This document shows positions 26,621-32,678 of a stretch of 32,678 nt of DNA, one piece after another. Below the pieces are notes generated by a model, which was not told where the DNA came from, did no database searches, and was given only the letters and a program-made list of their open reading frames with translations. The stretch's first letter is position 1, and each line of letters starts with the position of its first letter. This DNA comes from Methylobrevis pamukkalensis. Lineage in GTDB: Bacteria; Pseudomonadota; Alphaproteobacteria; Rhizobiales; Pleomorphomonadaceae. The stretch spans positions 1 to 32,678 of the forward strand of contig NZ_MCRJ01000036.1 in the NCBI RefSeq assembly GCF_001720135.1, read 5' to 3'. Made by a program: the position numbers and the translations under genes.

Positions 26621-26860
26621 GCGCGGCAGTTGCTGCGCTGCTGTTGGTGGGCGCGGCCTTTTCATCCGGTCTTCGCACTCTCGTTCGTGTTCTTCGCGCC
26701 GTCCTTCGGGCGTCACCCTCGCCCGCGTCCGTGTCCGCCCATCCGGGCGTGCAGCGCGATTTCCATGGGCATGACCTGCCCGCGTCGTCACGATTGGCCT
26801 GGCGGCGCTGCTGTCGGGGCCGGCAAGGACCGCGGATCGTTGGGAACTTCAGCCTCACTC

Positions 26861-27000
26861 CGTCATCGCCGGGCTTGACCCGGCGACCCAATGGCTGTGC
26901 GGCCTCCGAAGTATCACGATCGGAACCAAACCCTGCCTAGTCTGCAGATTGCTGCCCGCGGAGAGGCCATTGGGTTGCCGGGTCAGGCCCGGCAAAGACG
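26861..27000. repeat. Palindromic intergenic element
   Basis: The left arm 26861-26895 (beginning CGTCATCGCCGGGCTTGACC and ending CAATGGC) and the right arm 26966-27000 are reverse complements at 31 of 35 positions, with a 70-nt spacer. The CCGGGCTTGACCCGG core is a very common intergenic palindrome of Hyphomicrobiales. Around it, 26621-26860 and 27001-27318 show no gene I can support. Confidence 0.75.
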
Positions 27001-27318
27001 AAAGAGAGGGTGCGGCCGGCAAGTCGCGGCTTCATCTGCCGCTCATTTCGATCTGCACTTCGATCGGCCGTGTGAGGCGAAGCAGCGGGTCCGTTCCACT
27101 GCGCGCTCGTTGATGGCGGCCGCCAACCCCCAGAGAGTGACCGCCGGCTCCCTGACGAATACCGTCCGTGCCCGAGCCGCCCGGCAGCCGGCGCGTCCAC
27201 CCGCCACTTTCATGCGCGGCGGCCGTGCGTTCCCGGTTGCGTGGCCGGCCGTCTCGGCTATCGTGCCGGACGATCGGTGCCTTTCGGCCGATCACGTTCC
27301 GGATGCAAGGAAGACCCC

Positions 27319-28278
27319 ATGACGCTCGATGCCGACCTGATCGTCGACCGCCGCCGCACCCGGCGCCGGCTGGTGCTCTGGCGCGCGAGCGCCTTCGTGC
27401 TGGCCGCCGTCATCGCGCTCGGCGCCGTCGCCCTGATTGCCGACCGCACGGGCCTTGCCGGCGGCGCCACGCCGCAGATCGCCCGCATCAGCATCGGCGG
27501 GGTGATCCTCGAGGATCCGGATCTCGTGGAGATGATCGGCGAGATCGCCGACAGCGAGGCGGTCGAGGGGGTGATTCTCGCCATCGATTCGCCCGGCGGC
27601 TCGACCACGGGCGGCGAGGCGCTCTATGTGGCGCTGCGCGAACTGGCCGAGAAGAAGCCGACGGCGGCGACCGTCGGCACGCTGGCCGCCTCGGCCGGCT
27701 ACATGGTCGCGATCGCCGGCGATCACATTGTCGCCCACCGCACCTCGATCACCGGCTCGATCGGCGTCTACTTCCAGTATGGCAATGTGGAGCGGCTGCT
27801 CGACACCCTCGGCGTCGAGGTGAGGACCATCAAGTCGGCCCCGCTCAAGGCCGAGCCCTCGCCCTTCGGCCCGGAGGCGCCGGGCGCGCGCGAAGCCATG
27901 GCCGCGCTCGTCGACGATTCCTACCAGTGGTTCGTCGACATCGTCGCCGAGCGGCGCCAGCTGGAGCGGCCCGAGGCGCTGCGCCTTGCCGACGGGCGGG
28001 TCTATTCCGGCCGGCAGGCGCTGGCGGTGAAGCTCGTCGACGCCATCGGCGGCGAGGACGAGGCGGTCGCCTGGCTGGAGGAGGCGCGCGACGTCTCCGC
28101 GGACCTGCCGGTGGTGGACTGGACACCGGAGCGCGAGGACGACGGCTTCTCGCTGTTCGGCTATGCCGCCGCCCGGATCGGCGCGCTGGTCGGCGTCGAT
28201 GTCGGCCAGCTTGCGGCCGGGCAGATGCCGCTCGCCGGTCTCGTCTCGCTGTGGCATCCGGATCTCCAGGCGCGCTGA
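27319..28278 (+). CDS. sppA: Signal peptide peptidase SppA-type S49 peptidase
   Basis: Membrane-anchored serine protease of family S49, short (SppA36K) form, 319 residues, cleaving remnant signal peptides and other membrane peptides. One transmembrane segment (about 19-42) is preceded by an arginine-rich cytoplasmic start (DRRRTRRR), so the catalytic domain faces the periplasm. The Ser-Lys dyad is visible: Ser125 in GTLAASAGYM and Lys177 in SAPLKAEPSPFG. IDSPGGS (89-95) and the SITGSIGVYFQYGN strand (143-156) are family hallmarks. The ATG at 27319 follows AAGGAAGA. It precedes ihfB and a lapA-like gene, a gene order frequent in alphaproteobacteria. The gap to ihfB is 150 nt. Confidence 0.93.
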   Translation: MTLDADLIVDRRRTRRRLVLWRASAFVLAAVIALGAVALIADRTGLAGGATPQIARISIGGVILEDPDLVEMIGEIADSEAVEGVILAIDSPGGSTTGGEALYVALRELAEKKPTAATVGTLAASAGYMVAIAGDHIVAHRTSITGSIGVYFQYGNVERLLDTLGVEVRTIKSAPLKAEPSPFGPEAPGAREAMAALVDDSYQWFVDIVAERRQLERPEALRLADGRVYSGRQALAVKLVDAIGGEDEAVAWLEEARDVSADLPVVDWTPEREDDGFSLFGYAAARIGALVGVDVGQLAAGQMPLAGLVSLWHPDLQAR

Positions 28279-28428
28279 GCGTCCGGCGGACAACCCCGCC
28301 GCGCGAGCGGGCATGATTCGCGCGCGGCGAGGCGACCGTTTCCGGATCGATACCTTGACGCTCCGGCCGGGGTCCGGCATCCTCAAGTCTCGGCATCAGA
28401 AGAAGAATTGTCCGGAGGGGGCCACCGC

Positions 28429-28710
28429 ATGATCAAGTCGGAACTGGTTCAGCGCATCGCCGCGCAGAACCCCCACCTCTACCAGCGCGACATCGAGAAC
28501 ATCGTCAACACCATCCTCGACACGATCGCCGGGGCCATGGCCAGCGGCGACCGCGTCGAACTGCGCGGATTCGGCGCCTTCTCGGTGAAGAGCCGTCCGG
28601 CCCGGATCGGCCGCAACCCGCGCACCGGCGAGAAGGTCGAGGTCGAGGAGAAGCACGTGCCCTTCTTCAAGACCGGCAAGGAAATGCGCGAGCGCCTCAA
28701 CGCAGGCTGA
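28429..28710 (+). CDS. ihfB: Integration host factor subunit beta
   Basis: IHF-beta forms a heterodimer with IHF-alpha that binds and sharply bends DNA, helping sigma-54 transcription, recombination and replication. The 93-residue product begins [21 protein letters not shown] and has the DNA-contacting arm with [14 protein letters not shown] (61-74), where the intercalating proline lies, and ends [13 protein letters not shown]. The choice of beta over alpha or HU rests on the IKSELV start and the [12 protein letters not shown] strand. The ATG at 28429 has a strong GGAGGGG ribosome site. In this window its product could act at the rtcB promoter, where an IHF-like site precedes the sigma-54 box. 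Confidence 0.95.
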   Translation: MIKSELVQRIAAQNPHLYQRDIENIVNTILDTIAGAMASGDRVELRGFGAFSVKSRPARIGRNPRTGEKVEVEEKHVPFFKTGKEMRERLNAG

Positions 28711-28963
28711 GCGCGGACGGACCGATTGCGGCAGCCCCGGCGAACAGGACCGGCGGCTCGCGCGTTGACGGAGCGGTCATCGTCCGGGCGGCGCGTGGTT
28801 CGCTTCTTGCCGGCGTGGGATTCGGTCCGTCGCTGCGCCGTGCGGAACAACTCTCTCTCCGCCGCGGCGCTGCCCTCTTGGCCCCGCCTCGCCTATCAGG
28901 GAATGATGCGTTCAAGGCCAGGGTTCCAAACCTCGGCCGACGGACACCGTAACGGAGATTTTC

Positions 28964-29311
28964 ATGCGATTTCTTCTCTGGCTGCTGATCGTCGGACCGA
29001 TCGCCGTCGTGATCATCGCGCTGGCGATGGTGAACAACCAGCCGGTGACGATCATCCTCGATCCGGTGACCCCGGCGACGCCGCTGCTGACGCTGACGGT
29101 GCCGCTCTACGGCGTCTTCTTCGCCATGCTGATGGCCGGCGTGGTGATCGGCGGCATCGCCGTCTGGGCGCGGCAGGGCCGCTTCCGCCGCGCCGCCCGC
29201 CAGAATCGACGCGATGCGGCGCGCTGGCAGAGCGAGGCCGAGCGCCTGCGCGAGGAAACCCAGGTGGTGTCGGACACGCCGGCGCTGCCCGTGCCGCGCC
29301 GCGCGGCCTGA
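28964..29311 (+). CDS. LapA domain (DUF1049) membrane protein
   Basis: Small inner-membrane protein, 115 residues, with two transmembrane helices (about 4-24 and 43-67). These are separated by NNQPVTIILDPVTPATP, the typical LapA-domain periplasmic hairpin, and followed by a basic, helical cytoplasmic tail. In E. coli LapA acts with LapB in control of lipopolysaccharide synthesis, but the alphaproteobacterial relatives are uncharacterised. The ATG at 28964 follows CGGAG. Location after ihfB is conserved in many proteobacteria. The 253-nt gap before it holds no gene or clear promoter that I can support. Confidence 0.85.
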   Translation: MRFLLWLLIVGPIAVVIIALAMVNNQPVTIILDPVTPATPLLTLTVPLYGVFFAMLMAGVVIGGIAVWARQGRFRRAARQNRRDAARWQSEAERLREETQVVSDTPALPVPRRAA

Positions 29312-29316
29312 CGCCG

Positions 29317-29625
29317 ATGAAGACGCTGAGCCCCGAAGAGGTGTTCGCCCTGCACGAGCGGGGCGAGATCCATCTCGTGGACGTGCGCGAGGACAACGAG
29401 TGGGCGCAGGCGCGCATTCCGGGCGCGATCCACGCGCCGCTGTCGCGCCTTGTCGACCTTGCCCCCGAACTCCCGGACGACAAGCCGGTGGTGTTCCACT
29501 GCCTTGCCGGTGGCCGTTCGGCCAAGGCGGTCGGCCTCGCCGCCGCGCTTGGCCTGCCGCACGACAGCCACATGGACGGCGGTCTCGGCGCCTGGCACCA
29601 GGCGGGCTTTCCCGTCGACCGGTGA
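29317..29625 (+). CDS. Single-domain rhodanese-like protein
   Basis: A 102-residue sulfurtransferase-type domain. VDVREDNEWAQARIPGAIHAPLS (21-43) is the CH2A-like region, and Cys62 in FHCLAGGRSAKA (60-71) is the persulfide-forming residue in the six-residue active-site loop. The end GGLGAWHQAGFPV is typical. It is cytoplasmic without a signal peptide. The ATG at 29317 begins five bases after the lapA-like stop, so the two are co-transcribed. The role is probably sulfur relay or detoxification; the partner is unknown. The 155-bp gap to the convergent Trm112-like gene has only a weak 5-bp hairpin near 29738-29756. Confidence 0.9.
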   Translation: MKTLSPEEVFALHERGEIHLVDVREDNEWAQARIPGAIHAPLSRLVDLAPELPDDKPVVFHCLAGGRSAKAVGLAAALGLPHDSHMDGGLGAWHQAGFPVDR

Positions 29626-29780
29626 GGGCGGTCCGGCGTTCGGAAGGGCGGGGAGCCGGGTGCCGGCGGATGTCCACCTCCCGATCGTCTTCGCCGGCCT
29701 GACCGGACGATGACGGTGGAGAGGTCGTGCCGAGGCCGTCAGGCTTCTGTCTGACAGGTGGCGATCAAGCCAGCGCTGCT

Positions 29781-29999
29781 CTACTCGTCCTCGCCCAGCT
29801 GCCGCGCCTCGTCGGGGATCATGATCGGGATGCCGTCCCGGACCGGGAAGGCGAGGCGGGCGGAGCGCGAGACGAGCTCCTGGCGGCCCGCGTCGTAGGA
29901 CAGGGTCGTCTTGGTCAGCGGGCACACGAGCAGTTCCAGCAGGCGCGGATCGACCTTGCCGCGCCGGTTCTTGGTCTCGTCCGCCGACCCGTCCGTCAT
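29781..29999 (-). CDS. Trm112 family protein
   Basis: Small protein of the Trm112/YcaR (COG2835) family, 72 residues from the ATG at 29999. Core: [20 protein letters not shown], then [25 protein letters not shown], the standard bacterial form. Only the CP cysteine of the eukaryotic zinc site remains, as in other bacterial members. In eukaryotes Trm112 activates methyltransferases; a similar partner role in bacteria is plausible. Two ATGs 18 nt apart (29999 and 30017) each have a good ribosome site (GGAAGG and GGGGAG); either could start the protein. Last gene of the minus-strand set prdX, cnoX-like, LON-domain, Trm112. Confidence 0.85.
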   Translation of the reverse strand: MTDGSADETKNRRGKVDPRLLELLVCPLTKTTLSYDAGRQELVSRSARLAFPVRDGIPIMIPDEARQLGEDE

Positions 30000-30061
30000 G
30001 CCCGATCCTTCCGTCATGCCCGTCTCCCCCGGTCTCGCCTCGGGCCCGTCCGCGCCCGGCG

Positions 30062-30727
30062 TCATTGCAGCGGCGGCGCGCCGTCGCCCTTCTGCCGCTC
30101 CAGCGCCATCTCGGTGATCGCCACCAGCGTGTCGGCGCGGGTCTTCAGGTCCGGCGCCTCGAGCAGCGCCTGCTTCTCGGCCGGCCCGAACGGGCTCATC
30201 ATCGACAGCGCATTGACCAGCGCCTCGTTGGAGGCGCGCTCCACGCCGTCCCAGTCGGCCTGCAGGTCGTTGGCCTCCAGATAGGCCTCGAAGGTGCGCA
30301 GCAGCTGGTCCCGGTCGACCGCGCCCTCGCCGGAACGGACATCGAAGTCGGCCGGAAACGGTTCGGCGCTGATCCGGCAGACCCGGTAGGGCGTGCCGTC
30401 GGTCACCTCGGCCACGACCTTGAAGCGGACGATGCCGGTGAGCGTGATGTGATAGCGCCCGTCGCCGGTCTCGGTCAGCGACGTCAGCCGGCCGGCGCAG
30501 CCGACCTCGCAGAGCGCGCCGCCGTCCTCGCCGTCCGGCACCGGCTGGATCATGCCGATCACCCGGTCGCCGGCGATCGCGGCGTCGATCATTGCCAGAT
30601 AGCGCGGCTCGAAGATGTTGAGCGGCAACTGGCCGCGCGGCAGCAGCAGCGCGCCCTCGAGCGGGAAAACCGGGATTTCCCCGGGCAGATCCGCGGGGTT
30701 GCGGTAGATCGCGTTGCCGATCTTCAT
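30062..30727 (-). CDS. LON peptidase substrate-binding domain protein
   Basis: Stand-alone Lon N-terminal (LON, PUA-like) domain, 221 residues, without the AAA+ or protease parts, so not a protease itself. The opening [29 protein letters not shown] (18-46) is diagnostic of the family. The later [24 protein letters not shown] strand pair and a helical C-terminal region complete the domain. The function is not established; a substrate adaptor role is often suggested. The ATG at 30727 has GAGGAGAG upstream; the upstream extension to 30775 has no support. It sits between the cnoX-like and Trm112-like genes on the same strand, a conserved neighbourhood in Hyphomicrobiales. Confidence 0.88.
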   Translation of the reverse strand: MKIGNAIYRNPADLPGEIPVFPLEGALLLPRGQLPLNIFEPRYLAMIDAAIAGDRVIGMIQPVPDGEDGGALCEVGCAGRLTSLTETGDGRYHITLTGIVRFKVVAEVTDGTPYRVCRISAEPFPADFDVRSGEGAVDRDQLLRTFEAYLEANDLQADWDGVERASNEALVNALSMMSPFGPAEKQALLEAPDLKTRADTLVAITEMALERQKGDGAPPLQ

Positions 30728-30933
30728 GGGTGCTCTCCTCCGCCTTTGGCGGGTGTCCGGCCGTCCGCCCGCCATCGGGGCGTTGCGGCCGGCGTCTGTC
30801 GCCGTCCCTCACTCATCTAGCGCGCAGGGGTCCGGGATCGAGACCCTGCCTGCGGCGCGCGCACTCGAAAGCCGCGCGGGACGACGGGAGACGGCGCGCG
30901 GAGCGTGCTCCGGCGCCGTTTCCCGGGCTGTCC

Positions 30934-31895
30934 TCAGGCAAAGAGAACCGCGGACAGACGGCGGCGGCCGTAGAGCGTCGCCTTGTCCATCGGCCCCCAG
31001 GCCTCGAAGAACTGGACGAGCTGCTTGCGGGCCGCTTCCTCGTTCCACGTCCGCTCGCGCTTGACGATCTCGACCAGGTGATCGACCGCGCCCTTGGCAT
31101 CGCCGCGGGCGTTGAGCGCCAGCGCGAGGTCGAAGCGGGCCTGATGGTCGGCGGGGTCGGCCTCGACCCTGCGGGCGAGATCGGCGGCGTCGCCCAGCGT
31201 CTCGGCGACGCGGGCAAGCTCCAGCTCGGCCCGCGCGCCGGTCACGGCGATGTCGGTGGCTTTTGCCTTCGGCACGCGGGCGAGCGTCGCCTCGGCTCGT
31301 CGAGCGCGCCGAGGCCGATCAGGGCGCGGGCAAGGCCGGCGAGCGCGGGCACGTTCTCGGCCTCCTCCTCCAGCACGGCCTGGAAGACTTCCGCCGCGGT
31401 GGCGAAATCCTTCTCGGCCATGGTCTCGGCGGCGACGCGCAGCATCTCCTCGACGTCGCTGGGGCCGATCGGGCCGACCAGCTTCTCGATGAACTGCAGG
31501 ATCTGCGATTCCGGCAGGGCGCCCATGAAGCCATCGAGCGGCCGGCCGTCGACGAAGGCGATCACGGCCGGGATCGACTGGATGCCGAGCTGGCCGGCGA
31601 CCTGCGGATGCTCGTCGATGTTCATCTTGACGAGCCGCACCTTGCCCCCCGCCGCCGTCACGGCCTTTTCCAGGATCGGCGTCAGCTGCTTGCAGGGGCC
31701 GCACCAGGGCGCCCAGAAGTCGACGAGGACCGGCACCGTGCGCGAGGGCTCGATCACGTCCTTCATGAAGGTCTGGGTCGTGGTGTCCCGGATGAGATCG
31801 CTGCCCGCCGGCGACCCGCTCTGGAGGCTGGAGGGGGCGGAGGCGGTCGCCGGGCCGCCGAGGCTGTTGCCGAGGGTGAAGGTCGGTCCGCTCAT
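30934..31895 (-). CDS. CnoX/YbbN-like thioredoxin-TPR protein (frameshifted)
   Basis: Thioredoxin domain fused to TPR-like helices, about 320 residues after repair, as in the chaperedoxin CnoX, which protects oxidised client proteins and passes them to chaperones. The thioredoxin part spans about 38-145 with the redox-active WCGPC at 64-68. Unlike E. coli CnoX, both cysteines are kept, so it should have real disulfide activity. The TPR part follows (DFATAAEVFQAVLEEEAENVPALAGLARALIGLGALDE). The frame breaks at about 31295, where GAGCCGAG replaces an expected GAGGCCGAG. It resumes with EATLARVPKAKATDIAVTGARAELEL and ends KATLYGRRRLSAVLFA. No strong ribosome site precedes the ATG at 31895. Confidence 0.9.
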
Positions 31896-32027
31896 GGATC
31901 CTGTTCCGCTGGTTCGGGGTGACCGCTCGGGTCGTCGGCCCTTATTTGGCGCAAAGCCGCGGCGATTACAAATGGGCGAGCTGCGGATATGCAGGACGGG
32001 AGGGCCTCGGCCCGTCAGGCCCGAGGG

Positions 32028-32558
32028 TCAGGCCTCGGCGGCCGCGTCCGTCCCGGCCTCCTGCAGCGGCAGCTCGGTGATGACCGGCGTGTGGCCGGCG
32101 GCCTCGAGGAAGCGCAGGAGGTCGTCGCGGGCGATCGTGGTCGTCGCGGTGTTTTCCAGCGGGTGGAAATTCTGCGGGTCCAGCGCGACGAGGCCGGCGT
32201 CGAGCACCACGGTCACCGCGTGGGCGGTGTCGTTGATCACGCCGAAAGGCGTCACCGAGCCGGGCTTCACGCCGAGCAGGTCCCACATCTGGTCGGCCGA
32301 GCAGAAGCTGACCCGCCCCTGCGCGCCGATCACCCCGTGAAGCCGCTTGAGATCCAGCGGCAGATCCTCGCGGGCCACCACGAGAAACACCCGGCTCTTC
32401 TTGTCCTTGACCAGCAGGTTCTTGGCGTGCCCGCCGGGCAGTTCCCCGCGCAGGGCCCGGCTTTCCTCCACGGTGTGGAGCGGCGGATGCTCGACGGTCG
32501 CGTGGGCGATGCCGAGGGTGTCGAGGAAGGCGAAGAGATCGGCGCGGGACTTGGTCAT
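32028..32558 (-). CDS. Prolyl-tRNA synthetase-associated (ProX/YbaK-type) deacylase
   Basis: Free-standing trans-editing domain of the INS/YbaK superfamily, 176 residues, PrdX/ProXp-ala type, which hydrolyses alanine wrongly attached to tRNA-Pro. Recognised by the start FAFLDTLGIAHATVEHPPLHTVEE, by GGHAKNLLVKDKKSRVFLVV (42-61) with the key lysine of this fold, and by LGVKPGSVTPFGVIND (94-109), the substrate-pocket loop. The ATG at 32558 is the natural family start. It leads the minus-strand gene set that continues with the cnoX-like gene 132 nt downstream. The gap between them has no clear promoter or terminator. Confidence 0.9.
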   Translation of the reverse strand: MTKSRADLFAFLDTLGIAHATVEHPPLHTVEESRALRGELPGGHAKNLLVKDKKSRVFLVVAREDLPLDLKRLHGVIGAQGRVSFCSADQMWDLLGVKPGSVTPFGVINDTAHAVTVVLDAGLVALDPQNFHPLENTATTTIARDDLLRFLEAAGHTPVITELPLQEAGTDAAAEA

Positions 32559-32615
32559 GGGCGGGTCTTCGATGGGGGAGGGCGATGAGGGAGCAGAATG
32601 CAGGAAGAGAGGCTG

Positions 32616-32672
32616 CAGGCCCCCTCATCCGGCCCTGCCGGCCACCTCCTCCCCGTGGGGGAGAAGGGTAAT
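32616..32672. repeat. Intergenic palindromic repeat, cut by the window end
   Basis: The stretch beginning CCCCCTCATCCGGCCCTGCC and continuing into CTCCTCCCCGTGGGGGAGAAGG looks like the CTCATCC..GGGGGAGAAGG intergenic repeat frequent in Hyphomicrobiales. CTCCCC..GGGGAG forms a local hairpin. Only the first part is inside the window, so its second arm cannot be checked. Confidence 0.5.
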
Positions 32673-32678
32673 CCGGAG

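Noticed and set aside
26594..26791. 65-codon basic frame on the minus strand
   Set aside because: Composition is almost entirely Arg/Pro/Thr/Gly, it ends inside the terminator hairpin, and no ribosome site is evident.

Overview
The window is high-GC chromosomal DNA (about two thirds GC by eye) from an alphaproteobacterium, most likely Hyphomicrobiales (Rhizobiales). The main reasons are the Irr-type iron regulator next to fabA-fabB-fabI, an MmcB-type repair protein, the prdX / thioredoxin-TPR / LON-domain / Trm112-like cluster, and intergenic palindromes of the type common in that order. I cannot name a genus. I see no phage, plasmid, transposase, CRISPR, rRNA or tRNA.

Layout. (1) 1-4139: irr diverges from fabA, fabB and fabI, the unsaturated fatty acid branch plus enoyl-ACP reductase. 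(2) 4134-7408: a DUF1624 membrane protein with a cysteine-rich tail diverges from a serine-hydrolase-like protein; then mmcB, a palindromic element and two tiny genes. (3) 7637-11168: an RNA-repair locus. rtcR (sigma-54 activator with a CARF-like sensor) diverges from rtcB (RNA ligase), with a sigma-54 promoter and a long structured leader between them. (4) 11230-13505: an iron-containing alcohol dehydrogenase and a DapA-like aldolase of unknown substrate. (5) 13477-16172: an ATP-dependent DNA ligase and its partner metallo-beta-lactamase exonuclease. (6) 16347-16822: an MgtC-family membrane protein. (7) 16858-23294: a BMP-family (nucleoside-type) ABC importer with an embedded amidase; its promoter carries two nested inverted repeats and a 181-bp palindromic element splits the two permease genes. 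(8) 23362-26196: a DHA2-type efflux pump and an AGE-family sugar epimerase/isomerase. (9) 26197-27318: a gene-poor stretch with a small-RNA candidate and another palindrome. (10) 27319-29625: S49 peptidase, ihfB, lapA-like, rhodanese. (11) 29781-32558 on the minus strand: prdX, a CnoX-like thioredoxin, a LON-domain protein and a Trm112-like protein.

A property of the whole window matters for anyone using it. Ten otherwise well-conserved genes carry in total twelve reading-frame breaks (fabB twice, second permease twice, mmcB, rtcR, ligase, mgtC, BMP binding protein, amidase, first permease, cnoX). Every one is repaired by restoring a single missing base, and most look like the loss of one G or C from a GG/CC doublet. 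I read them as consensus sequence errors rather than gene decay and annotate the genes across the breaks.

The most interesting biology is the rtcR-rtcB intergenic region (sigma-54 promoter, IHF-like site and about 300 nt of strongly folded leader). Next are the small-RNA candidate near 26,490-26,620 and the double inverted-repeat promoter of the BMP transporter.
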